The notes under the pieces are model-generated. The model was not told the DNA's origin, made no database searches, and saw only the letters and a list, made by a program, of their open reading frames with translations. This document shows positions 6,493 through 12,899 of a stretch of DNA of 18,649 nt, one piece after another. Each line of letters begins with the position of its first letter. The stretch's first letter is position 1. The position numbers and the translations under genes are program-made. Location of the stretch: contig JAFQKO010000115.1 in assembly GCA_017396865.1 (NCBI GenBank), positions 1 through 18,649 on the forward strand. The letters are read 5' to 3'. This DNA is from Clostridia bacterium (GTDB lineage: Bacteria; Bacillota_A; Clostridia; Oscillospirales; QAKW01).

Positions 6493-6613
6493 CCGGACTG
6501 TCAAAAAAGGCACCGACCGCAGAAAAATGGGCAAAACCTAAAGTATGCGCCAATATTAACGATTGCAAGGAGAAAGAAAGTCTACTCTTTCTTCTTGTTC
6601 ATTTTATAAGGAA

Positions 6614-6639
6614 AAAATCCGCATAGTAATGCGGATTTT
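6614..6639. terminator. Hairpin AAAATCCGCAT/ATGCGGATTTT
   Basis: A perfect 11-bp stem with loop AGTA and A and T tracts on either side. It has the form of a bidirectional terminator but no gene ends directly at it. Confidence 0.5.
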
Positions 6640-6741
6640 GATTGAAATTTTTCTGCTATCCGCCGAAATGACCGCTCAGCGTATCACATACGCGATCGGG
6701 ATCATTTCGACGAATTCGGCACTCTTTTTTGATCAGTCTCC

Positions 6742-6779
6742 CAGCGTGTCAAAATAAAAAATAGTTTTTTGACACGCTG
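6742..6779. repeat. 13-bp inverted repeat CAGCGTGTCAAAA
   Basis: CAGCGTGTCAAAA (6742-6754) is answered by TTTTGACACGCTG (6767-6779) around a 12-base AT-only centre. It abuts the second copy of the 18-bp hairpin with only one base between. It could be the end of a decayed element or a further terminator. Confidence 0.5.
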
Positions 6780-6780
6780 A

Positions 6781-6820
6781 AAAACTCCCGATTATATCAA
6801 ACGATATAATCGGGAGTTTT
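6781..6820. terminator. 18-bp perfect hairpin, copy 2 (pckG terminator)
   Basis: Same 40-base stem-loop as at 6453-6492. Read on the minus strand it lies about 40 bases after the pckG stop and ends in a T tract, so it is the likely pckG terminator. Confidence 0.85.
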
Positions 6821-6860
6821 CTTTAAATATTAGCCGGTCTGTGCCGTTTTCAACGGCTGC

Positions 6861-8648
6861 TTAGCCAAGTCTCTTTTCGAAGTCGGCAAGCTCCTTCTTC
6901 AGCTCTGCGGGCAGGGTATCGAACTCATCAAACTTGGAGTAGAACTCCTTGATGCCAACGATATCTTCCTTCCACAGATCCTTATCAACGGAGAGCAGGC
7001 CCTTCACGGTATCGAGGGTGATATCCTTGAGGCCTTCGATGTTGATATCCTCTGCCTTGGGCAGGTAGCCGATCTCGGTCTCAACAGCGTCTGCCTTGCC
7101 GGCGCAACGGTCGAGGATCCACTCCAGAACGCGGAGGTTATCACCGAAGCCGGGCCAGATGAAGTTGCCTTCATCGTCGGTACGGAACCAGTTGACGTTG
7201 AAGATCTTGGGAGCATGGGGGATCTTTTTACCCATCTCGATCCAGTGTGCGAAATAGTCGCCCATGTTGTAGCCGCAGAAGGGCAGCATGGCCATGGGAT
7301 CGCGGCGGACAACACCGACAGCGCCTGCAGCGGCAGCGGTGGTCTCGGAAGCCATGATGGAGCCTACGAACACACCGTGGTTCCAATCGAAGGACTGGTA
7401 TACCAGCGGAGCGGTCTTGGCGCGGCGGCCGCCGAATACGATGGCATCGATGGGCACACCGTTGGGGTTGTTGAACTCCTTGGAGATGCAGGGGCAGTTC
7501 TCGGCGGGAGCGGTGAAGCGGCTGTTGGGATGAGCAGCGCAGGTGCTCTTGTCAGCCTTATTGAACTTGGCGGGATCCCAGGGATCGCCCTTCCAGTCGA
7601 TGGCGTTTTCAGGCAGCTCCTTGTTGAGGCCTTCCCACCAAACGGTATTGTCGGCAGTATGGCAAACGTTGGTGAAGATGGTATCCTTCATGGTGGAGGC
7701 CAGCGCGTTGGGGTTGGACTTGACGTTGGTGCCGGGAGCAACACCGAAGAAGCCGTTCTCGGGGTTCATGGCATAGAGGCGGCCGTCGGGACCGATGCGC
7801 AGCCAGGAGATATCGTCGCCGACACACCATACCTTGTAGCCCTTCTTGGCATAAGCCTCGGGGGGGATCAGCATGGCCAGGTTGGTCTTACCGCAGGCAG
7901 AGGGGAATGCGGCGCAGATATAGCGAACCTCGCCCTCGGGATTCTCAACACCGAGGATCAGCATATGCTCGGCCATCCAGCCCTCGTTCTTGCCGAGGTA
8001 GGAAGCAATACGCAGAGCAAAGCACTTTTTACCCAGCAGAACGTTGCCGCCGTAACCGGAGTACACGGACATAATGGTGTTGTCCTCGGGGAAGTGCATG
8101 ATATATTTCTTGGAAGCATCCATCTGAGCGCGGGAATGCAGGCCCTTAACGAACTCGCCGTCGCCCAAAGACTCCAGAACCTTTGCGCCGATGCGGGTCA
8201 TGATATGCATGTTCAGAACAACGTAGATGCTGTCGGTCAGCTCAATACCGATCTTGGAGAAGGGAGAGCCGATAACGCCCATGCTGTAGGGGATAACGTA
8301 CATGGTCTTGCCTGCCATGGCGCCGTCGAAGAGGCCATACATCATGTCGTAGGCTTCCTTGGGATCCATCCAGTTGTTGGTGGGGCCGGCTTCCTTTCTG
8401 GTACGGGCGCAGATAAAGGTGCGGTCCTCAACGCGGGCAACGTCCAGGGGATCGGTGCGATGCAGGTAGCAGCCGGGCAGCTTCTCCTGATCCAGCTTCT
8501 CGAGCTCGCCGGTGGAGCAAGCCTCGGCACGCAGCTCCTCGAGCTGGGCCTCGCTGCCATCGATCCAAACGATCTTGGCAGGCTTGGTGATGGCTGCCAT
8601 CTCGTCGATCCAGGTCAATAATGCTTGGTTCTTGGTAGTCATGGTCAC
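6861..8648 (-). CDS. pckG: Phosphoenolpyruvate carboxykinase (GTP)
   Basis: The 595-residue protein is the GTP-dependent type (EC 4.1.1.32), interconverting oxaloacetate + GTP and PEP + GDP + CO2. The P-loop is FPSACGKTN (248-256) with the family's reactive Cys252. Other family blocks are LGKKCFALRIA (205-215), MAEHMLILG (225-233), VGDDISWLRIG (276-286), and near the end PFCGYNMGDYFAHW and NWFRTDDEGNFIWPGFGDN. Length is normal. In anaerobic Clostridia it often runs toward oxaloacetate for succinate or anaplerosis. The start is uncertain: GTG at 8648 stands 5 bases after AGGA (8654-8657), while ATG at 8642 is 11 bases from it. It has its own promoter at 8688-8717 and its own terminator. Confidence 0.97.
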   Translation of the reverse strand: MTMTTKNQALLTWIDEMAAITKPAKIVWIDGSEAQLEELRAEACSTGELEKLDQEKLPGCYLHRTDPLDVARVEDRTFICARTRKEAGPTNNWMDPKEAYDMMYGLFDGAMAGKTMYVIPYSMGVIGSPFSKIGIELTDSIYVVLNMHIMTRIGAKVLESLGDGEFVKGLHSRAQMDASKKYIMHFPEDNTIMSVYSGYGGNVLLGKKCFALRIASYLGKNEGWMAEHMLILGVENPEGEVRYICAAFPSACGKTNLAMLIPPEAYAKKGYKVWCVGDDISWLRIGPDGRLYAMNPENGFFGVAPGTNVKSNPNALASTMKDTIFTNVCHTADNTVWWEGLNKELPENAIDWKGDPWDPAKFNKADKSTCAAHPNSRFTAPAENCPCISKEFNNPNGVPIDAIVFGGRRAKTAPLVYQSFDWNHGVFVGSIMASETTAAAAGAVGVVRRDPMAMLPFCGYNMGDYFAHWIEMGKKIPHAPKIFNVNWFRTDDEGNFIWPGFGDNLRVLEWILDRCAGKADAVETEIGYLPKAEDINIEGLKDITLDTVKGLLSVDKDLWKEDIVGIKEFYSKFDEFDTLPAELKKELADFEKRLG

Positions 8649-8687
8649 ATGATTCCTTTCTATTTTATCAAATTTTTACTAACTAAA

Positions 8688-8717
8688 ATTATATCCTATA
8701 TTTGTCAATCTTGACAA
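8688..8717 (-). promoter_or_regulatory. pckG promoter overlapping a palindrome
   Basis: On the minus strand, TTGTCA (8712-8717), 18-base spacer, TATAAT (8688-8693). The -35 box lies within a perfect inverted repeat TTGTCAA-GA-TTGACAA (8702-8717), a plausible operator by which a dimeric repressor could block RNA polymerase. The regulator is not identified. Confidence 0.6.
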
Positions 8718-8744
8718 TCCCTATTTTAAATAAAGTTTCGTGAA

Positions 8745-9581
8745 TTATTCGTTCATGTTTTGTGCAAGTTTGTACAGACGCTGTTGATCTTGGGGCGAAA
8801 AGGTTTCCGCGCGGGCATTTTCGGGCAATCCTGCCGAGCGAAGCAAGGCTGCCAGCTCCTCCTTGCCGCAATGAAGCAGCTGCTGCATGGCGGGGGATGC
8901 GGTGAACATTTTCCGCCGCGCCGCAAAGCTTGCCTGCACGAATTTGATGAACGGCTCCGTCTGCTCGGGGCGCTCGGCGCGCGGGGTCAGCCGCAGCACC
9001 GCGCTGTGCACGTGGGGCGCAGGATGGAAGCAATGGGGCGGCACCGTAAAGAGCAGCTCTCCCTCGCAGAAGCTCTGCACCAGCACCGACATGGCACGGT
9101 AGCTCTTGCTCCCCGCCGAGGCGAGCAGCCGCTCGGCCACCTCCTGCTGTACCATCAGGATCGCTTCCTCCCAAACAGGCTGCTTTAAAAGCAGCAGCAG
9201 GATCTCGGTGGTGATATAATAGGGCAGGTTGCCCACAACGGTAAAGGGCTTGCCCTTGAAGTTTTCCTCGGAAATCCTTGCAAGATCGCAGGTCAGGATA
9301 TCCTGCCAAAGAAAGCGGTGGTTGGTGTGGGGCACCTGCTCGGCCAGCAGGGGCCTCAGCTTTTGGTCGATCTCCACCGTGACCACCTGCTCTGCCTGCT
9401 CGCAAAGCAGGGCGGTCAGCGAGCCGATGCCCGCGCCGATCTCTAAGATGCGGTCGGCCTTCGAGGCTGCCGCGGCGATATCCTCCAAAACGGCGCCGCT
9501 GCGCAGAAAGTTTTGCCCTAAGCTTTTGGCGGTGGCCAGCCCGTGGCGGGCCAAGATTTCATTGACTTTGGGATCATTCAT
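8745..9581 (-). CDS. rsmA: 16S rRNA dimethyladenosine transferase RsmA (KsgA)
   Basis: The 278-residue enzyme dimethylates two adjacent adenines (A1518 and A1519, E. coli numbering) near the 3' end of 16S rRNA, using SAM. The family signature is complete: SLGQNFL (20-26), SAM motif I EIGAGIGSLT (47-56), acidic motif TVEID (68-72), catalytic NLPYY (118-122), and the carboxy-terminal RNA-binding part with FHPAPHVHSAV (185-195). Length is normal. Start ATG at 9581 overlaps the last 8 bases of lexA (ATGAATGA), so translation is probably coupled; only a weak GAAG precedes it. It is the last gene of the lipoprotein-lexA-rsmA operon; pckG downstream has its own promoter. Confidence 0.96.
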   Translation of the reverse strand: MNDPKVNEILARHGLATAKSLGQNFLRSGAVLEDIAAAASKADRILEIGAGIGSLTALLCEQAEQVVTVEIDQKLRPLLAEQVPHTNHRFLWQDILTCDLARISEENFKGKPFTVVGNLPYYITTEILLLLLKQPVWEEAILMVQQEVAERLLASAGSKSYRAMSVLVQSFCEGELLFTVPPHCFHPAPHVHSAVLRLTPRAERPEQTEPFIKFVQASFAARRKMFTASPAMQQLLHCGKEELAALLRSAGLPENARAETFSPQDQQRLYKLAQNMNE

Positions 9582-10176
9582 AGCTTCGTACCAACCCGAT
9601 CACCCGCCCCAAAATATCGCAGGCGGGGGTGTAGATGGGTTCCATGGTTTTGTTTTCGGGCTGCAGGCGAATGCGCCCCTGCTCGCGGTAGACCCGCTTG
9701 ACGGTGGCGGCATCCTCCAGCCAAACAGCGGCGATCTCGCCGTCCGAAACGGTGGCGGTCTGCTCTAAAAGAAGGGTATCGCCGGGCAGAATGCCCGCTT
9801 CGATCATGCTCTCGCCCCGCACCTTGAGGGCAAAAAGGGTTCTCCCCCTCGCCACCGCGGGGTCAATGGGCAGATAGCCCTCGATGTGCTCCTCCGCCAT
9901 CAGCGGACGCCCCGCGGCAATGGTGCCGAGGATGGGTACGCTCCCTTCCTCCCCGCCCACCAAACGGCGGCGGTTGCGGTCGTCCCGCTCGATCATGCCT
10001 GCGGCTTCCAGCCGATCCAAGATCGCCTGCGCCAGGCTGGTGGAGGAAAGCTTCAGCTCGGCCTGCAGCTCCCGCACCGTCGGCAGGCGGCCGTAGGCCT
10101 GCAGGTAGCCGCGCAGATAGCGGTAGGCCGCCCGATCCCGATCACGGGTGGCGGCGGTTTGTTGATCCTTCTGCAT
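9574..10176 (-). CDS. lexA: LexA SOS repressor
   Basis: The 200-residue protein has a winged-helix DNA-binding half (about 12-72; YLQAYGRLPTVRELQAELKLSSTSLAQAILDRL) and an S24 self-cleaving half. The cleavage site is Ala88-Gly89 (TIAAGRP), the nucleophile Ser123 (VRGESMIEAGILPGD) and the general-base Lys160 (ATVKR), so RecA-stimulated autocleavage should work. It represses DNA-damage genes. It starts 3 bases after the stop of the upstream lipoprotein gene, has no Shine-Dalgarno of its own, and overlaps rsmA by 8 bases, so it relies on coupled translation. No GAAC-N4-GTTC-type box was seen at the operon promoter, although lexA genes are normally self-regulated. The recognition helix differs from the B. 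subtilis one, so its operator may be different. Confidence 0.9.
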   Translation of the reverse strand: MQKDQQTAATRDRDRAAYRYLRGYLQAYGRLPTVRELQAELKLSSTSLAQAILDRLEAAGMIERDDRNRRRLVGGEEGSVPILGTIAAGRPLMAEEHIEGYLPIDPAVARGRTLFALKVRGESMIEAGILPGDTLLLEQTATVSDGEIAAVWLEDAATVKRVYREQGRIRLQPENKTMEPIYTPACDILGRVIGLVRSYE

Positions 10177-10179
10177 GGC

Positions 10180-10749
10180 TTAACCGATGAATTCGAAGGT
10201 GTCCACCATCTTGTTGAAGTGGGTCAAAAAGTAGCTGTAGCTGCTGAAATCGCCGGCATAGGTCACAATGTAGATGTAGTCGTCCTTGCGGGCGATAATA
10301 TTGAGGAACCGCATCTGGCTGGGATCCTCCTCCTTGCCGTCGGTCAGCTCGTAAACCAAGCGGTAGGCATCTTCGCCGCCCAGCTTGGTCTTGCCTTCCT
10401 CTACCATCGTGTAGTGCTTCAGCTTTTCCAGCTGGGTGCGGTGTGCCTTGGCAAAGCTGTCGAAGCCGTCCTCCTTGCCGTCTACCTCTACACGGGCGAT
10501 CGAAACCGCTTCCTTATACTCGTCGCTGTAGCCCTCCTGCGGCGCATCGAATTTCACAACCTTGCTTTCCATATCCGCAATGTACCCCCAGGATTTGGGG
10601 AATTCCATCGCAAAGCCCAGCGGGGTGGAGCGGAACAGCTTATAGTTCTCCTGAGAGCCGTCGAGCACCTCGTAGTCGGTGTCGCTGCAGCCGCCAAAGG
10701 AGAAGAGAATGCAAAAAATGCCGATCACGGCGATCATTTTTTTCAACAT
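10180..10749 (-). CDS. Lipoprotein with PsbP/DUF1795-like domain
   Basis: A 189-residue lipoprotein. Start ATG at 10749 is chosen because GGAGGA (10757-10762) stands 7 bases before it; the resulting protein begins MLKKMIAVIGIFCILFSFGGC, a clear type II signal peptide with lipobox FGGC. The mature part has the order STPLGFAMEFPKSW..., VSIARVEV..., FDSFAKAH, LGGEDAYRLVYEL, IYIVTYAGD, FNKMVDTFEFI, which is typical of the PsbP/DcrB-like fold in bacterial surface lipoproteins of unknown role. It is the first gene of an operon with lexA (3-base gap) and rsmA, so DNA-damage control and this surface protein may be linked, or the linkage may be accidental. Confidence 0.8.
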   Translation of the reverse strand: MLKKMIAVIGIFCILFSFGGCSDTDYEVLDGSQENYKLFRSTPLGFAMEFPKSWGYIADMESKVVKFDAPQEGYSDEYKEAVSIARVEVDGKEDGFDSFAKAHRTQLEKLKHYTMVEEGKTKLGGEDAYRLVYELTDGKEEDPSQMRFLNIIARKDDYIYIVTYAGDFSSYSYFLTHFNKMVDTFEFIG

Positions 10750-10785
10750 GGTGGTTTCCTCCGAAAAGTTTACATACATAATAGC

Positions 10786-10814
10786 ATTATAACACAGAAA
10801 TTGACATTTTACAA
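10786..10814 (-). promoter_or_regulatory. Promoter of the lipoprotein-lexA-rsmA operon
   Basis: On the minus strand, TTGTAA (10809-10814), 17-base spacer, TATAAT (10786-10791). It is divergent from the promoter at 10840. Confidence 0.65.
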
Positions 10815-10839
10815 TACGTCGTTGTTCACAAATTATATA

Positions 10840-10869
10840 TTGACTTTTACTGCGGTGTGCCTATATAAT
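10840..10869 (+). promoter_or_regulatory. Promoter of the DUF1385-prmC operon
   Basis: TTGACT (10840-10845), 18-base spacer, TATAAT (10864-10869), 32 bases before the ATG. Confidence 0.7.
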
Positions 10870-10901
10870 ATAGGTACATTTTAAATAAAAGGAACAATGC
10901 A

Positions 10902-11903
10902 ATGAGTAAGAAAACGAAATATACCAGCATCGGCGGCAGCGCCCTGATCGAGGGCGTGATGATGCGGGGCAACGATCGCATGGCGATCGCCCTCCGCCGC
11001 AACGACGGCTCCATCCAGCTGAAGGTGGAGGCGTTGGAGAATAAGGCCAAATGGTATGGCAAGGTGCCCATCCTGCGGGGCATCGTCACCTTCATCCTTT
11101 CGATGATGACCAGCTATAAGAGCCTGATGTACTCCGCCGACGTTTCGATGGAGGGGCTGGAGGAGCCCGAGAATCCCTCCAAGGTGGATAAGTTTTTGGA
11201 TAAGCTGCTGGGCAAGGCGGGCATGGCGATCATCGGTGTGGTGGCCATGGTCTTGGGCGTGGCGCTGGCGCTGCTGCTCTTTATGTACCTGCCCTCGCTG
11301 GTCACCAACTGGCTGATGAAGGATTGGCATCCCGCGCTGAAGGCGGTGATCGAGGGGCTGATGAAGATTTTGATCTTCCTCGGCTATATCTCCCTTACCT
11401 CGCTGATGTCGGATATGCGGCGGGTGTATCAGTATCACGGCGGCGAGCATAAGTCTATCTTCTGCTTCGAGGCCAAGCGGGAGCTCAACCCCGAAAATGC
11501 CATGGCCTGCAAGCGGTTCCATCCCCGCTGCGGCACCTCTTTTATTCTGCTCACGCTGATTTTGAGCATCGTTATTTCGATGTTCATTCCCTGGGGCAGC
11601 CATATGATCGTGCGGGCGCTGCTGAAGCTTTGCTTCATCCCCGCCATCATGGGCTTGGCCTATGAATTCATCCGCTATGCGGGCAAGCATGATAATATCG
11701 TAACCAAGATCTTCTCGGCACCCGGCCTGTGGTTCCAGCGGATCACCACCCGTGAGCCGGACGAAAAGCAGATCGCCGTTGCGCTGGTTGCCCTCAAGGG
11801 CGTTTTGAACGATTATCCCTTGGATAAGGAGATCATTGTGGACGAAGAAGGAAACTACCTGAAGGATAAAGAAGAAAAGGAAGAACATGAGAGCGAAGCT
11901 TAA
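10902..11903 (+). CDS. DUF1385 family membrane protein
   Basis: The 333-residue protein opens with the family's IGGSALIEGVMMRG (10-23), contains RVYQYHGGEHKSIFCFE (174-190) and RFHPRCGTSF (205-214), and has membrane segments at about 107-130, 150-168, 213-231 and 238-258. These His/Cys blocks are the hallmark of DUF1385 (the family of B. subtilis YqhQ); the invariant histidines and cysteines suggest metal binding, but no reaction is known. Start ATG at 10902 has AAAAGGA (10887-10893) 8 bases before it. It overlaps prmC by 17 bases; this pairing is common in Clostridia, often near prfA and rpmE, which are not seen here. Confidence 0.92.
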   Translation: MSKKTKYTSIGGSALIEGVMMRGNDRMAIALRRNDGSIQLKVEALENKAKWYGKVPILRGIVTFILSMMTSYKSLMYSADVSMEGLEEPENPSKVDKFLDKLLGKAGMAIIGVVAMVLGVALALLLFMYLPSLVTNWLMKDWHPALKAVIEGLMKILIFLGYISLTSLMSDMRRVYQYHGGEHKSIFCFEAKRELNPENAMACKRFHPRCGTSFILLTLILSIVISMFIPWGSHMIVRALLKLCFIPAIMGLAYEFIRYAGKHDNIVTKIFSAPGLWFQRITTREPDEKQIAVALVALKGVLNDYPLDKEIIVDEEGNYLKDKEEKEEHESEA

Positions 11904-12732
11904 GGATATGCTCCGTCAGGGCGAGATCGTTCTGAAGGAGCGCGGAATTGAAGATTATCGAAACGATGCTTTCTGCCTGCTGAATAAGCAGTTCGGCTGC
12001 AGCCGTGCCGACATTCTGCTGAAGGGCGAGGAGGACTATGCCGACGATGCGGTGCTGGCCTATTGGCAGGATATCCGCGCCCGCGGCGACCGCAAGCCTC
12101 TCCAGCATCTGCTGGGGAGCTGGGAGTTTATGGGCCTGCCCTTTATGGTCAATCCCAACGTGCTGATCCCCCGCCCCGAAACCGAATGGCTGGTGGAGCA
12201 GGTGGTGGAGCGCTATCAAGGCAAGCCGATCCGTGTATTGGATCTCTGCACCGGCAGCGGCTGTATCGGGATCGCCATTAAAAAGAACCTGCCCGAGGCC
12301 GAGGTGATGCTGGTCGATGTCAGTGAGCTGGCGCTGGGCGTTGCCAAGCAAAACGCCAAGTCGCTGGAGGCGGAGGTCAAGATCGAAAAATGGGATATTC
12401 TGCAGGGTGTGCCCTTCTTTTTGGAGAAGGAGCGGTTCGACGTGATCGTCAGCAACCCGCCCTATATCAAAACCTCCGACCTTTCCACCCTCCAGCCGGA
12501 GGTGCAGCAGGAGCCGGAGCTCGCCCTCGACGGCGGCAACGACGGCCTGCTCTACTACCGTGCGCTGGCTAAGGATTGGTCCGCTCTGCTCAAGGAGGGC
12601 GGCGAGATGCTGGTGGAGGCGGGCGAGGATACCGCCGCAGGCGCGCGGGAGATCTTTGCCGAAGGCTTCCCCAATGCTACGCTGCATCAGGATCTCTCCG
12701 GGCTGCCCCGCTACGTTACCTTTCATCGATAA
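11887..12732 (+). CDS. prmC: Release factor glutamine methyltransferase PrmC
   Basis: The 281-residue enzyme methylates the GGQ glutamine of release factors RF1/RF2 (N5-glutamine, SAM-dependent), which speeds translation termination. Signatures are LLGSWEFMGLPFMV (75-88), LIPRPETEWLV (93-103), SAM motif DLCTGSGCIGIA (119-130), and catalytic NPPYI (190-194). Start ATG at 11887 lies inside the end of the DUF1385 gene with GGAAG just upstream, so the two are translated together. It is followed by a strong terminator. Confidence 0.95.
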   Translation: MRAKLKDMLRQGEIVLKERGIEDYRNDAFCLLNKQFGCSRADILLKGEEDYADDAVLAYWQDIRARGDRKPLQHLLGSWEFMGLPFMVNPNVLIPRPETEWLVEQVVERYQGKPIRVLDLCTGSGCIGIAIKKNLPEAEVMLVDVSELALGVAKQNAKSLEAEVKIEKWDILQGVPFFLEKERFDVIVSNPPYIKTSDLSTLQPEVQQEPELALDGGNDGLLYYRALAKDWSALLKEGGEMLVEAGEDTAAGAREIFAEGFPNATLHQDLSGLPRYVTFHR

Positions 12733-12739
12733 CGCTAAG

Positions 12740-12769
12740 AATCCCGCAACTTTACGTTGCGGGATTTTT
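12740..12769 (+). terminator. Terminator of the DUF1385-prmC operon
   Basis: Perfect 11-bp stem AATCCCGCAAC/GTTGCGGGATT (12740-12750 with 12756-12766), loop TTTAC, followed by a T tract. Confidence 0.9.
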
Positions 12770-12820
12770 GCGCTTATATAAATAAAAGATGTAAAATTTT
12801 TTCCAATCACAAAAAATTTA

Positions 12821-12849
12821 TTGACAAAGCGCCGGAAAAAATGTATAAT
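12821..12849 (+). promoter_or_regulatory. Near-consensus promoter of the M23 peptidase gene
   Basis: TTGACA (12821-12826), exactly 17 bases, TATAAT (12844-12849): both hexamers match the sigma-A consensus fully. Confidence 0.85.
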
Positions 12850-12899
12850 GATTACAGTTTGTAACTATTTTGTAACCATTTTGAAAGGAGGTGCGCTTT

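Larger units (their letters stand above)
6493..6780. other. Gene-free stretch between the twin terminators
   Basis: No convincing gene was found. The stretch has several hairpins: AAGAAAG/CTTTCTT (6574-6593), the stems at 6614-6639 and 6742-6779, and A/T tracts. On the minus strand a short open run at about 6663-6745 encodes CRIRRNDPDRVCDTLSGHF and then a stop, but lacks a start and ribosome site. It may be decayed coding sequence. Confidence 0.4.

Noticed and set aside
6663..6745. Minus-strand peptide with NDPDRVCDTLSGHF as a gene or pseudogene
   Set aside because: No start, no ribosome site, an upstream stop, and no family recognised; left as possible decayed sequence only.
7215..8621. Long open frame on the plus strand opposite pckG
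   Set aside because: It is the mirror of a GC-rich, codon-biased gene; composition is Gly/Ala/Val/His-rich without any domain, and pckG is certain.
10800..10835. SOS (LexA) box near the lexA operon promoter
   Set aside because: GAAC with a GTAT half at the wrong spacing is present on the minus strand; it does not match GAAC-N4-GTTC.
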